Assembly: GCF_023073415.1 (NCBI RefSeq) | Contig: NZ_JADPJL010000048.1 | Location: forward strand, 1-64,000 | Origin: Bradyrhizobium sp. 190 | GTDB taxonomy: Bacteria; Pseudomonadota; Alphaproteobacteria; Rhizobiales; Xanthobacteraceae | Reading direction: 5' to 3' | DNA: 64,000 nucleotides | Shown: piece by piece, positions 17,247 to 27,250 of the stretch | Layout of the letters: every line of letters begins with the position of its first letter | Position numbering within the stretch: position 1 is the stretch's first letter | Translations under genes and position numbers: made by a program | The notes under the pieces: generated by a model | What the model was told of the DNA's origin: nothing | Database searches by the model: none | Seen by the model: the letters and a program-made list of their open reading frames with translations, nothing else

Positions 17247-17672
17247 GGATTTTGCGCAGTCATGTCATCGAACCTCCTCGAGCTGGCAGGAGAAACGACG
17301 TCTACTCAGGTCCTCTACGGCTCCGGTCGGCCACCGGCCGACTTCTTCAACTGCTTGCGATGCGTTTGCGGCCGTAGCAAAAGCGAGCGTTCAAGAGCCT
17401 AACTCCCAGATTGTTTGAGTATCACTGGGCCAATTCTCCGAAAGTCTTAGAACAATCCGCATTGATTACGGATGACTGCAGAGACCGGCCGAACGATTGC
17501 GCGTTTGTTGCTCATTCCGCTTTCCAGTGGCCACGTGCAACCAGCCAGCTGCGTACGGCTTTTGCACCTGAAATCTGCCAAGAGCTAGGAACGATCAGCA
17601 CAAGCCGGCATTCAGCAGTCCCCGGGGTCGCCGGTTTGAAGAGGTGCGGGCTGTGCTGCGAAGGGACCGAAC
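17247..17672. other. Gap without a supported gene
   Basis: Open frames run through this stretch, but none shows a ribosome-binding site, signal peptide or recognisable motif. It forms the upstream region of the broken sdhB copy. Confidence 0.4.
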
Positions 17673-18448
17673 ATGGTTCAATTCAGGCTGCCACAAAATT
17701 CCAGGATCGGAACTGGAAAGACTTGGCCGAAACATGCTTCCGACAGTTTGCGCGAATTCCGGGTGTATCGATGGGATCCGGAAGACGGCAGGAAACCACG
17801 CATTGATGCCTATTTCGTAGACACGAACGACTGCGGACCGATGGTGCTCGACGGCTTGATCTGGATCAAGAACAACGTCGACTTGACGCTGACATTTCGT
17901 CGTTCGTGTCGCGAAGGCATCTGCGGCTCCTGCGCCATGAATATCAACGGGCAGAATACGCTTGCCTGTACCAGGGCAATGGATACGGAGAGAGGGACGG
18001 TGAGGATAAATCCTTTGCCCCACCAGCCCGTGATCAAAGACCTTGTACCCGATCTCACCAATTTCTTTGCGCAGCTCGCAAGCATCGAGCCTTGGCTGCA
18101 GACCAAGAGCCCGACACCTCAAAAGGAATGGCGGCAAAGCCACGAGGACAGGGAAAAGCTCGATGGCTTGTACGAATGTATCCTTTGTGCCTGCTGCTCG
18201 ACCTCGTGCCCAAGCTATTGGTGGAATTGTGAGCGCTTTCTAGGGCCGGCCGCCCTGTAGCAGGCAGCCCGATGGATTAAGGATAGCCGTGATGAGGCGA
18301 CGGGTGAGCGGCTAGATAATTTGGAGGATCCGTTTCGCCTTTATAGGTGCATACTATCATGAACTGTGCGAAGGCGTGCCCCAAAGGATTAAATCCATCG
18401 GAGGCAATCGCCGAGCTTAGATTGAAATTGGTTAAGCGGAAGCTCTAG
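17673..18448 (+). pseudogene. sdhB: Succinate dehydrogenase iron-sulfur subunit copy, broken
   Basis: The first 195 codons read as SdhB. MVQFRLPQNS leads, the 2Fe-2S loop CREGICGSCAMNINGQ is intact, and LYECILCACCSTSCPSYWWN carries the 4Fe-4S ligands. After GPAAL the next codon is TAG (18258-18260), where the family has a sense codon. The sequence then continues in frame as RWIKDSRDEATGERLDNLED. One base is missing near 18350 (TGCATACTATC for a Cys-His-Thr-Ile codon run), after which NCAKACPKGLNP and a natural TAG at 18446-18448 complete the protein. There is no sdhC, sdhD or sdhA nearby, so this is a solitary dead duplicate. Confidence 0.88.
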
Positions 18449-18576
18449 GCGATCGCCGCATCGGTGCGTTCGCCACACGATAGCTATAGTGACGACGTAC
18501 GGAGCGATGTCGACGGTGCAGGGCGCCGAAGCTGAAAATATCACGGCTCAGATCGACAACCCGAACATCCGACCGA

Positions 18577-19743
18577 TCACGTCATCAATGGAAACGTGAG
18601 CGTTGTGGTCGTGCCCTTACTGTCACTTTCCTGATCGACGGTGCCGCCGATCTGTCTAGCAAGAGAGGCAATCAACTTGAGGCCGGACCCGTTTTCGTTA
18701 GAGTTCTGCATGCCGCGTCCGTTGTCCGAAACTGTCAGACGGGCCTCACCATAGCCGATACCTCCTACCAAGCTCACTCTGATTTTGCCGCCCTTCGTGC
18801 CGAACGCATGCTTGATGCTGTTCATCGCAGTCTCATTCAAAATGAGGCCAACTGGTAGCGCCCGGTCAATACCCAATTCGAGTTCGTCGCACTCGACATC
18901 GATTTCGATTTCCTCAACCTGCTGTCGGATCGCGCTGCAAAGAGCACGAATGTAATAGGATAGCCTGACGATCTGGCCTTCTTGTCGAGGAGCAAGCTGA
19001 TCATGTGCCAGTGAGATCGCATTGATGCGGCTCGCTACGTGATCCAGCGCCCGATGGGCCTCAGCGTCGTGGTACCGACGTTTTTGAATGGAGATAGAGG
19101 ATAGAACCAGCTGAAAGTTGTTCTTGACACGATGTTGCATTTCGCGAAGCAAAATCTCTCCTTTTTGAGCTTCGGCAACGGCAGCCATCAATTGTGCTTG
19201 TTCGTCCGGCCGTGCATTTTGGCGCAGCACGGTTGCAATCAGAGCGGCAGCGGCGGTGAGAAATTCGGTGGTATCCTCAGTGAAGTCTCTCGGGGTAGTG
19301 CTGTCCACCTCCAACACCCCCCATGCCGCACCACCGATTAGCACAGGCACGTTGCTCACCGAGACAATACCGTGCTCTTTTAAGAAATTTGAGCGCACGT
19401 ATTCCTCTTGATCGCTGAAATTTTTAATGCTGACCGGCTCTGCCGTTTGGAATGCCCGCCCAGGCGGTGAACGTAGGTCGACCGAGAACGTAGCTGTGCG
19501 GACGACACCTTCCTTCCATCCGACTCCCGCGACTAGCAGGAGATCGGAAGTCTCCGGACGATATTGAAGGATCTTTACGTGATGGATCTCTACCCCCCGA
19601 GCGATTTGGAGAACGGTCTGGTCCAAAAAGCGATCCAAATCGGCACTCTCACCTGAAAGTCGCCCGATATCGACTAAAATGCGAATGTGACGCCGGAGCT
19701 TGTCCAGCACGGCGCCTTCGCTCGTTTGTGAACGATCCTCCAT
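18577..19743 (-). CDS. GAF-domain sensor histidine kinase (HisKA_2/HWE type)
   Basis: The 388-residue soluble kinase has a GAF domain at about residues 20-165 (FLDQTVLQIARGVEIHHVKI). A HisKA_2 dimerisation segment follows, with the phosphorylated histidine in REMQHRVKNNFQL. The HATPase domain has NETAMNSIKHAF, DNGRGM and GSGLKLI. There is no membrane segment, so the stimulus is cytoplasmic or a bound ligand. It is a paralogue of the kinase at 38906. No response regulator is adjacent, so it is an orphan kinase. Confidence 0.88.
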   Translation of the reverse strand: MEDRSQTSEGAVLDKLRRHIRILVDIGRLSGESADLDRFLDQTVLQIARGVEIHHVKILQYRPETSDLLLVAGVGWKEGVVRTATFSVDLRSPPGRAFQTAEPVSIKNFSDQEEYVRSNFLKEHGIVSVSNVPVLIGGAAWGVLEVDSTTPRDFTEDTTEFLTAAAALIATVLRQNARPDEQAQLMAAVAEAQKGEILLREMQHRVKNNFQLVLSSISIQKRRYHDAEAHRALDHVASRINAISLAHDQLAPRQEGQIVRLSYYIRALCSAIRQQVEEIEIDVECDELELGIDRALPVGLILNETAMNSIKHAFGTKGGKIRVSLVGGIGYGEARLTVSDNGRGMQNSNENGSGLKLIASLARQIGGTVDQESDSKGTTTTLTFPLMT

Positions 19744-20116
19744 CAGACTCTAACGTCGTCCCCATCGAATGGTGCCTAAGATGGTTACCTGTTGTTCGCG
19801 CCACAAACGCGCGCCAGCGCACCGAGCGCGAGCGTTGACACGGCGCTAGTCACCGAGCCCGTCACAAGCGCGGAAAGCGTAAGGTATTCGCCCTCAAGGC
19901 ACCGCAGGCTTTCGAGCTGGGGTTAGAGGATTGCGAGAACCAGGCTGATGAACGTCCCCGCCGCGGTTTGGGACAAGCCTAGCCTGAGCATGACGATGCT
20001 GAGGTCGTTGCTTGTTTGCTGGCACTTCTGTAGGTGCCAAATTGTCCCGATAAATATCTTCCGGCCGGAAACTTCGGTCGTTGCGATGCGTTCATGTCGG
20101 CAAATGGAACGCTCAA
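19744..20116. other. Gap with a possible membrane-protein remnant
   Basis: On the minus strand between about 19790 and 20005 the translation RLGLSQTAAGTFISLVLAIL, stop, then PQLESLRCLEGEYLTLSALV is hydrophobic and coding-like, with one in-frame TAA. No intact start or family is recognised, so it is not called as a gene. Confidence 0.25.
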
Positions 20117-20581
20117 ATGGCTTCTAACGCGATCCTCTTCTTTGCAGGCGTGGGAACCACCTTCGCTATCCTCACAGCAGGATTTAGCGGCGGGTTGGTA
20201 TTCACAAAGGCCGCCTTTGACGATAGGCCGGCGCCTAATCGGGCAGACCCCGCACCAGCGCCACGCATGAGAGTTATTTTGCCCGCTTATGCCGAGCCGG
20301 CGCCGGGTGTTATCGCCGTGCCGGACCAGTCTCAGACAGATACGCTGGCGCCAAAGCCGGAGGTCCAGCCAGTTCAGGAAGCGACCATAGCCGTGGCGCA
20401 GGTTGAGAAGGCCGACCAGAGAAAGGCCGAGCGCCAGTCAAGGGTCGAAGCCCGCAGACAGGCCGAGCGCAAGGTCAGAAAGATCGCCGCTGCAAGGGCG
20501 AAGCAGCGGTTGGAAGCTCAAAGGCGTGAGGAACCGGCCATTGTGGCCTTTGGCGGGCGACAGTCCGCATCTCTTTGGTAA
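20117..20581 (+). CDS. Hypothetical single-pass membrane protein with charged tail
   Basis: The 154-residue protein has an N-terminal membrane segment (ILFFAGVGTTFAILTAGFSG). A proline/alanine-rich linker is followed by a long charged helix rich in KAERQSR, RRQAERK and AARAKQR. This pattern is common among Bradyrhizobium proteins of unknown function. ATG at 20117 (MASNAILFFAGV) puts the membrane segment at the N-terminus. The tail may bind nucleic acid or form a coiled coil. Confidence 0.6.
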   Translation: MASNAILFFAGVGTTFAILTAGFSGGLVFTKAAFDDRPAPNRADPAPAPRMRVILPAYAEPAPGVIAVPDQSQTDTLAPKPEVQPVQEATIAVAQVEKADQRKAERQSRVEARRQAERKVRKIAAARAKQRLEAQRREEPAIVAFGGRQSASLW

Positions 20582-20681
20582 TTAGCCAACTCGCGAGCGG
20601 GGATGGAACCGATCGCCTGGGGCGCAGGTTTTCCTTCGTGAATAGGCCGAGTCGTTTGTGCTCGCGCCGGAAGGAGAACGC

Positions 20682-23165
20682 ATGGACGCGCGGCCGAATA
20701 ACAGCAAGGAATTGGCTTCACATCCCTCAACTGGCTTTGTACGCGTCCGCGGCGCCCGTGAGCATAATCTCAAGAATGTAGCACTCGACATTCCTCGCAA
20801 TGCCTTGGTGCGCTGTATGCGGAAGCTCAACGGCGCTACCTCGAGTCGGTTTCTCCCTATGCGCGCAGACTTTTCCACCAAATGGAGGTGCCTGAGGTCG
20901 ATGAGATCGAGGGCTTGCCGCCGGCAGTCGCGCTGCAACAGCAGCGCGGATCACCCACAACCAGGTCATCGGTAGGCAGCGTAACCACGTTGTCGAACCT
21001 GCTGCGAATGCTATATTCGCGCGCAGGCGATTATCCGCGCAACCAACCGCTGCTCTATGCGGAGTCGTTTTCGCCGAATACCCCCGGAGGTGCTTGTCCG
21101 AATTGCCATGGCATTGGCCGGGTACACGAGGTCTCTGAACGGACACTCGTGCCTGATGACAAACGGACCATTCGCGAGAGAGCAGTAGCTGCGTGGCCGA
21201 CTGCTTGGCAGGGCCAGAACCTTCGAGATATTTTGGTGACACTCGGATACGACGTCGATAAGCCGTGGCGCGAGCTCCCGAAGCAGGACCGTAACTGGAT
21301 TCTCTTCACTGAAGAACAGCCGACGGTACCGGTCTACGCCGGATATACTCCGGCCGAGACGAGGCGAGCGCTCAAACGCAAGGAAGAGCCCAGCTATCAG
21401 GGGACCTTCACGGGGGCTCGCAAATATGTCCTGCAAACCTTTGCCACCACCCAAAGCGCGATGATGAAGCGTCGTGTGGCACAATTTCTTACCAGCGCGG
21501 ACTGTTCGATTTGTAAGGGCAAGCGGCTACGACCGGAGCCGCTATCGGTAACCTTCGCAGGAATGGATATCGCCGAAATCTCGCGACTACCGTTGATGAA
21601 ACTTGACCAGCTTCTGAAACCGTATCTCCACGGCGAGAGCAAAGCTTACGACGGTCACCCCGAGAAAGCTCTCGTCGTCCAACGGATCATGGAAGAAATG
21701 TTGGCGCGCCTGGACGTGCTGCTCGACCTCGGACTCGGCTATTTGACCCCTGAGCGCAGCACGCCGACGCTATCGCCCGGCGAGCTGCAGCGGCTTCGTC
21801 TGGCGACCCAGGTCCGATCCAACCTTTTTGGGGTGGTCTATGTTTTGGATGAACCGTCCGCGGGACTACACCCGGCGGACACCGAGGCACTACTCCGCGC
21901 ACTGCACCGTCTGAAAGCCTCCGGAAACTCGCTTTTCGTCGTCGAACACGAACTCGATATAGTTCGGTGTGCTGACTGGATCGTCGACGTCGGCCCGGAC
22001 GCAGGGGAGCAGGGGGGCGAGGTCCTATATTGCGGCACTCTATCGGGGCTCGAAAAGGTGCGCCGGTCGCATACGCGGCGCTACTTGTTCCCGCAAAAGG
22101 AGAAAGCCGCTAGGGGCCCCGACCAGGCATCCCCGCGACGGCTGGTTGAAACTTCGGGGGGTCACTCGCAACAACCTCGACCACTTGGACGTTGATATTC
22201 CGTTGGGCATTTTTACAAGCGTCACTGGAATTTCGGGCTCTGGGAAGTCGAGCCTGATAAGCCAGTTTTTGGTCGAGGCCGTCGCCGACGCAATGGGTGA
22301 GCTCAAAGAGTCCAGCGAAGACGACGAGAGGTTGGACAGGGCTGTAGAGACGCTAGGCGGCGTGATCACGGAAGGCCTCGACAAAATCAAGCGGCTGGTC
22401 GTGGTGGACCAGAAGCCGATCGGCCGAACTCCACGGTCGAACCTTGCGACCTATACGGGATTTTTTGATCACGTCCGCAAGCTGTTCGCTGCGACAAAGC
22501 AGGCTCGCGCCAGGCGTTACGATGCGGGCCGATTTTCATTCAACGTCGCGAAGGGACGCTGTGAAACGTGTCAAGGGGAAGGGTTCGTATGCGTTGAACT
22601 TCTTTTTCTTCCGAGCGTGTACGCACCCTGTCCGAACTGCAAAGGAGCGCGATACAATGCCAGAACGCTCGAGATCAAGATCCGCGACCGGTCGATTGCT
22701 GATGTCTTGGCCATGACCGTCGACGCGGCGTTCGAGTTTTTCTCGAACGACACATCACTTCGTCGATCCCTGGGCGTTCTCCGAGAAGTCGGTCTGGGAT
22801 ACATTCGGCTCGGGCAAGCCGCTACGCAACTCTCCGGGGGCGAGGCTCAGCGCATCAAGCTTGCTACCGAATTGCAGCGTTCGCAACGAGGCCAGGCACT
22901 ATACGTGCTCGATGAACCTACTACGGGCTTGCACCCGTTCGACGTGGCGAAGCTGCTGAAGCAGCTCCAAGGCCTTGTCGAATCCGGAAACACTGTCCTC
23001 GTCGTCGAGCATGACATGGAAGTCGCGGCAGCAAGCGACTGGATCATTGATATTGGGCCGGGCGCGGGCGCCGAGGGTGGACGGATAGTGGCCTCCGGGC
23101 CGCCGGAGCAGGTTGCGTCAGCCCCTCAGAGCCGGACAGCCAAGTATCTAGCGCGAGCGCTGTGA
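20682..23165 (+). pseudogene. UvrA-family (UvrA2-like) excinuclease ATPase, broken
   Basis: Three frame segments together give a UvrA-like protein. The N-terminus (FVRVRGAREHNLKNVALDIP) runs into a deletion: the expected Walker A of the first ATPase domain is absent, and the text resumes in another frame with LYAEAQRRYLESVSPYARRL. The middle segment carries CPNCHG, the variant signature LSPGELQRLRLA and YVLDEPSAGLHP. Near 22105-22140 the frame shifts again into GVTRNNLDHLDVDIPLG, TGISGSGKSSL, the zinc module CETCQGEGF, LSGGEAQRIKLA and YVLDEPTTGLHP. UvrA2-type proteins handle damaged or drug-modified DNA. Loss of one P-loop plus two frame changes makes this a pseudogene. ATG at 20682 follows AAGGAG. 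Confidence 0.85.
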
Positions 23166-24092
23166 GGCGGCAGGCTTATCTTGGCAAGGTCTGCAAGGAA
23201 TATTGCCACCTAATCATGTCCCTGGTGATCATGGATGCGAACGTCCCCAGCCTGACGGCAGCGAGAGCGGGAATCCCGTAGAGGTGCCAGCCGCAACGGC
23301 TTTTGAGCAGCTTAATACCTCGGGGCGTCGAAGAACGCGAAGCGTCAGTAGTGAACTTCAGCGCCCGTGGGCTTTGCTTGTGCGTGGGTTCGCGATCTGC
23401 CTGTCTGCTAGAGACCATGCAGACCAGTCGATAAAGGTCCAGAGTAAATTCGCCCGGCTCAATCGAATGCCTTTGATGGGAAACCCCGACAGCTCTTCTT
23501 CCGCCATGCCTCACCTTTTGCGGACTACTGAGCTCAACGCGAACACGTGCCGAACGAAACCTGATCGATACTGAAAAACGACACTGAAAACGAATGACTA
23601 AGTGATCGAAAAAACACGAAAGTGGCAATCCCTGCAGAACTAACAAAGCGCTCTATCTCATACACTTAGCTTGGCAAATTCCCGTATGGGCTCGTCCTGA
23701 GGGAATTGAGCTTTTTGCAGCATTGGCAAATTGCAGGCCGTCGTGGGCGCGGCGGGGGGACACCGAATTCAAGGAGGGGCGCCCGGCCATCGCCTATTGA
23801 GCGCGGAATGATGGAACGGGTTGGTTTGACGACTATCCCCGTCCACGTCCGCGCACTTGATTTCCTCCCTGCGTGCGGATGTGATTAGCCGTCAGGTTGC
23901 CGGACCAAAATAACTGGGAATGCACCGCCGGAACTTCACGCGAAGGCCCTTCCGACGGCCCGACTGCCCGCTCGGCCGGGCTGCCGCGGTCACGGAAGAG
24001 AAACGGCTCGTTGATTCCGGTATCGCCTCCGGTTCGAGCGCTGGCGTTTGGGATCCGAGCAATCGCGGAGGTCATCACTGCGCGAGAATAAT
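23166..24092. other. Gap without a supported gene
   Basis: Nearly 0.9 kb on both strands gives only frames without recognisable motifs or initiation sites. The stretch 23590-23690 is unusually AT-rich for this window. Nothing further is seen. Confidence 0.4.
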
Positions 24093-24221
24093 GCGTACGA
24101 GCCGTCGCTGTCTCAGCCCAGTGGGGCTTTTCCGTGCGGGGGCACCTTGGCGGGCCCTTTCTTTCGCCGGATTTCTGTCACCAACATTACGTGTTTTTTA
24201 GAATCAATAGGGAGAACGAAC
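24093..24221 (+). promoter_or_regulatory. Candidate structured 5' leader of the cold-shock gene
   Basis: The 130 bases before the cold-shock start contain GC-rich complementary blocks (CCCAGTGGGGC, GGCGGGCCC) and then an AT-rich stretch ending GAATCAATAGGGAGAACGAAC just before GTG. Long structured leaders controlling translation at low temperature are known for cspA genes. Here only the length and base pattern support it. Confidence 0.35.
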
Positions 24222-24425
24222 GTGGCGACAGGTACGGTAAAGTGGTTCAACGCGACTAAGGGGTATGGATTTATTCAGCCCGACAGCGGCGGCAAGGATG
24301 TCTTCGTTCACATTTCAGCCGTCGAGAAGGCGGGCCTTAGCAGTCTCAATGAGGGCGCCAAGGTGAGCTACGAAGAAATGAGCAACCGGGGCAAGTCGTC
24401 TGCGGAAAATCTAAGAGTGGGATGA
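24222..24425 (+). CDS. cspA: Cold-shock protein (CspA family)
   Basis: The 67-residue OB-fold protein binds single-stranded RNA and DNA and acts as an RNA chaperone. It shows TVKWFNATKGYGFIQPDSGG (RNP1) and DVFVHISAVEKAG (RNP2), and the usual length. The start is GTG at 24222 after GGGAGA, giving MATGTVKWF as expected. A strong hairpin terminator follows 56 bp downstream. Confidence 0.95.
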   Translation: MATGTVKWFNATKGYGFIQPDSGGKDVFVHISAVEKAGLSSLNEGAKVSYEEMSNRGKSSAENLRVG

Positions 24426-24481
24426 TTCAAGCCCGCCGGTTCACGCTGGTGGATTTCTAGACGGGTGGACCTGTTGTCATG

Positions 24482-24513
24482 AAAGAGGCCGCCCGTCGGG
24501 GGCAGCCTCTTTT
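24482..24513. terminator. Bidirectional intrinsic terminator
   Basis: AAAGAGGC-C-GCCC pairs with GGGC-A-GCCTCTTT around a short GTCG loop, with T-runs in both reading directions. It separates the convergent cold-shock gene and the secreted-peptide gene. Confidence 0.8.
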
Positions 24514-24526
24514 CTTGCAGCGTCTG

Positions 24527-24820
24527 TTACTGTTTGTTTACGCCCTTCTGTACGGCCCCCGGTTCTTTTGCAGTGCCCGTGTTGTGCGTCCCAGCTGCGG
24601 TATCTGCGCCGGAAGTGCTGGCGTCGCCGCGGGGTGAGGGCTTGCTGCTCGTACCTGTGGTGCCCTGGTTCGTGGTGCCGTCCTTCATCGCGCCTTCGGA
24701 CGCGCCTGGTCCAACATTACCTTGGCTAGACGCGCCGCCAGTGGGCTGCGTGGTCTGCGCGAAGGCGGTGGGTGTTGCGAGTGCGAAGATGCAGGCTGAA
24801 GCTAATAGTATCTTCTTCAT
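24527..24820 (-). CDS. Small secreted Ser/Thr/Gly-rich protein
   Basis: The 97-residue protein has a clean signal peptide (MKKILLASACIFALATPTAF, cleavage after AFA). The mature part is disordered, rich in threonine, glycine and serine (GGASSQGNVGPGASEGAMKD). There is no cysteine in the mature part and no catalytic motif. Such peptides are common in Bradyrhizobium. Function unknown. Confidence 0.75.
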   Translation of the reverse strand: MKKILLASACIFALATPTAFAQTTQPTGGASSQGNVGPGASEGAMKDGTTNQGTTGTSSKPSPRGDASTSGADTAAGTHNTGTAKEPGAVQKGVNKQ

Positions 24821-25103
24821 TGGGTCTCCCTGGGGTTCGTCTTATTGACCCTTGGGAAACAGGTACCAATCGCGTTCGTTCCTAAGTTGCGGTTTTACGC
24901 TGGCGGGCCTCATCCATCTATTCCAAAACCTCGTACTCAAAGGCAACGCCCTCGGCGTCGTTCTCCGCAAACCACGTGGCAAGTCGGTCGAGACTGCGAG
25001 GTGTTCGTGTTCACCTCCGGGCGCTGCACTTTGCGCGGCCTGGCGGGTCTTCTCATTTTCCGAATGGGATGCTTTGCCCAAGAGGGCAGGTATCTCGGGC
25101 TGC

Positions 25104-25343
25104 TCAACGCGGTATGCACATCATGGATTGCGGACTCCATCGGTGATATGGTCCGCAAGGGGGAGTTGGCTGGGATGTGGCCGGGCACACGTTCCGAACG
25201 GGCAAACCTTCCTGCCACCCATCGCGAACGCACGCTCCTTCTGACGTGGTGCGACAGCCAATGCCGCATCCCCCCGTAGCCCAGGCTGGCCCAGTAAGAG
25301 CGAAAGCTACTAGGAAGGCTCCAGGGCAAGCAAAGCAGATCAT
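25104..25343 (-). CDS. Small secreted cysteine-rich protein
   Basis: The 79-residue protein starts MICFACPGAFLVAFALTGPA, a signal peptide ending AWA. A cysteine-rich mature domain follows: GGCGIGCRTTSEGACVRDGW, NVCPATSQPTPPCGPYHRW and a final MCIPR. Six mature cysteines could form three disulfides. The pattern GxGC...GACVxDGW...NxCP...PPC recurs in Bradyrhizobium hypothetical proteins. ATG at 25343 is chosen because GAGGAG lies 6 nt upstream; an upstream extension in the same frame is not coding-like. Confidence 0.65.
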   Translation of the reverse strand: MICFACPGAFLVAFALTGPAWATGGCGIGCRTTSEGACVRDGWQEGLPVRNVCPATSQPTPPCGPYHRWSPQSMMCIPR

Positions 25344-25875
25344 CAGCGGCTCCTCGTTGTCTCTATGGCTAACATTGGCGCCGTGAAAATCGTTCCTTTG
25401 CTCTACTCGCCGCCAATTCATGCCGCCGGGCCTTTCCCGCACCGGTCGCGTGTGCCCTTTCCCCAATGCTCCGAGGCATACACTCGGCGCCCAGCCCTAA
25501 CCCGCTGGGGGGTCTTTGAGCGCGCAGCAACTCGCCGGCTCTGAACGAGAAACGGCCCCAGCTCCCGGAAGGGAGACTGGGGCCGTCATTCCATGCGCCA
25601 AGCCAGGGGGGCGACCGTGACTGGCGCCAGCATCAAACGCGCCTACGAACCCCGTTCCTATCCTCGCCGTCTCAAACACCCGCCTGACATCGCCCAGGCG
25701 ACCGCAGACCTGACAGGTCAACCTTAGCTCGAGGATCCGGCGCGCGGCCTTTTCTGGATCGGCGTAGGGGCTATGGTGGAATCCGACGCAAGGGCCTCAT
25801 TAAAAATGCCTAAGCTTGGAAACGTCCGGAATTTGACGCGTTACCACACTAGGGCAACCCACTGGAGGAGAGCCT
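25344..25875. other. Gap with one strong hairpin
   Basis: No supported gene is seen. It holds the hairpin at 25553-25585. Near 25733-25752 it holds the string TCGAGGATCCGGCGCGCGGC, which recurs at 26825-26844. Read on the minus strand both give a short AARRILE segment, so both may be ends of decayed small genes. Confidence 0.35.
25553..25585. terminator. Strong hairpin, probably an intrinsic terminator
   Basis: CGGCCCCAG-CTCCC pairs with GGGAG-A-CTGGGGCCG around a four-base GGAA loop. On the minus strand it is followed by TTTCTCGTTC, a weak T-rich tract. No clear gene ends at it, so the transcript it would terminate is not identified. Confidence 0.5.
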
Positions 25876-26169
25876 ATGCGAACATCAATTTTCGCGATCA
25901 TTGTTATCGCTGGAAGCACGGTCGCTTTCCCTGCAACGGCGCAACAGCAGCCTGGAGCGCAGCAAGCCGCGCCTAGCGAGCTAACCAGCGAGCAGATCCA
26001 GATGCAGCGTGATGCTGACAAAGGGATCAAGACCCGCAACTCTGGAGAGTCCGGATACGTGGGCGGTGAAGACAAGTCCGGCGCTTCTGCCCATCCTCCG
26101 GGCAGACCAGAAAGGGACCAGACCACGGGTTCGACTAGCCAGACAGGTGGCAACGACAAGCCCCGCTAA
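25876..26169 (+). CDS. Small secreted glutamine-rich hypothetical protein
   Basis: The 97-residue protein has a signal peptide (MRTSIFAIIVIAGSTVAFPA, cleavage near ATA-QQQ). The hydrophilic mature region reads SEQIQMQRDADKGIKTRNSG followed by a glycine/serine-rich tail. ATG at 25876 follows GGAGGAG at ideal spacing. Probably periplasmic; function unknown. Confidence 0.75.
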   Translation: MRTSIFAIIVIAGSTVAFPATAQQQPGAQQAAPSELTSEQIQMQRDADKGIKTRNSGESGYVGGEDKSGASAHPPGRPERDQTTGSTSQTGGNDKPR

Positions 26170-26234
26170 CGACCGTCTGCGTCCGCGAAGAATCTCGGTC
26201 GAGACCAACTTGACCGCCGCGGCGCCTGGCGCGG

Positions 26235-26465
26235 CTACGTTTCATTCGGCGCGACTTCCCAACCGTCTAGGCTGCCGAGTAGATTGATGTCTGTCAGGAC
26301 CGCGCAAACTTTCGATTTGCTGCTATCAGGCTTCAGTATGGCAATAGCTTCCTCTCCGGAGGCGACGGTCGCCGTTGCGAACCCGCCATCCGACAAAGCT
26401 TCCTCGAGCATTGCCTGAATGAGGTGGTCGTCTTCCACCACCAGAACGGTTATACGCTCGTCCAC
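26235..26465 (-). pseudogene. Truncated single-domain response regulator
   Basis: The protein reads VLVVEDDHLIQAMLEEALSD and LTDINLLGSLDGWEV, then APNET and stop. That is the first three strands of a receiver domain with the acidic pair and phosphoacceptor aspartate (TDINL). The conserved threonine, lysine and last two strand-helix units are missing. It is a paralogue of the intact 133-residue regulator at 38252, which continues after DGWEV for about 58 residues. The GTG at 26465 aligns with the start of that gene; an upstream extension to 26636 has no domain. It is unlikely to fold as a working receiver. Confidence 0.7.
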
Positions 26466-26562
26466 GCCCTGTTTTCCCCCAGCTTGTGCGGTTTCCTCGC
26501 CTTCGTAAGTGACAGTGGAAAAGAATGGTTCCTTTTCAGGGGGAGACACGTTGGGCGGCTCT

Positions 26563-26718
26563 TTAGGCGTCGCCCAGGGAGCGCTCGCCGCATTCGCACC
26601 GAAATGTGCGGACCTGCTTGCCGGAGACCGGGTCAAGAAAGCGGTAGAGCGGGGACACGGTGCTACCGCAGCGGCTGCACTTCGGCGGGGGAGCTTTGAG
26701 CGAATCGGACTGCGCCAT
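26563..26718 (-). CDS. Small zinc-ribbon-like protein
   Basis: The 51-residue protein has two cysteine pairs, CSRCG near the N-terminus and CECG near the C-terminus (RTFRCECGERSL), the spacing of a small zinc ribbon. Proteins of this size with the same layout are common in Bradyrhizobium. ATG at 26718 (MAQSDSLKAPPPKCSRCG) is preferred over 26769. It may bind nucleic acid or act as a metal-binding peptide. Confidence 0.6.
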   Translation of the reverse strand: MAQSDSLKAPPPKCSRCGSTVSPLYRFLDPVSGKQVRTFRCECGERSLGDA

Positions 26719-26877
26719 GCCGACTAGTGTACCAAACAGCACACAAGCCGTCTGTGTGGTAGCCGACATCCGCGAAGCATCCCTTGGGAACTGTTAGCAG
26801 ATGGCCCGAGAGGCTTGGCGATTTCGAGGATCCGGCGCGCGGCTGGTTCTGGGGCAGAGCGGCGGACGGCGAGGTAT

Positions 26878-27084
26878 TCATGCGGCGGCCTTGTCTTCCT
26901 TCTCCGCGCCGCGAGCGACGATCCTGCTCGCATCATCGGGCAGCGGCCGCTGCAGCGCCTTGGCCTCATCCCAAGGCGCGCGCATCCAGACGTCGCGCTC
27001 CTCGTCTGTCATCAGGATGACCGGCATGGCCTTCGGCTGGATCGGCTCGACGACGGCGTTCGCGACCGGCGGCTGTTGGCGCAA
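26878..27084 (-). pseudogene. C-terminal fragment of an SRAP (YedK/HMCES-type) peptidase
   Basis: The reading NAVVEPIQPKAMPVILMTDE, ERDVWMRAPWDEAKALQRPL and DDASRIVARG is the C-terminal tail of SOS response-associated peptidases, which shield abasic sites by a covalent link through an N-terminal cysteine. The catalytic cysteine and most of the domain are absent. The text breaks at about 27075, next to a short sequence (GCTGTTGGCGCAAAGC) that recurs at 30502. Confidence 0.7.
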
Positions 27085-27250
27085 AGCAATCGTTGAGGCG
27101 TAGGAGTTAGACTTGATTTGCTCGCGTTGTCTGGACCTAGCTTACTTGCCGATGATGGATTAGACCGACTGACTTGAAGCAGCGTGCTCACTAACGCGAC
27201 GTTTCAGGAAGATTCGCAGCAGCTAGGTTCTCGAATGCGATGGAAGTTTC

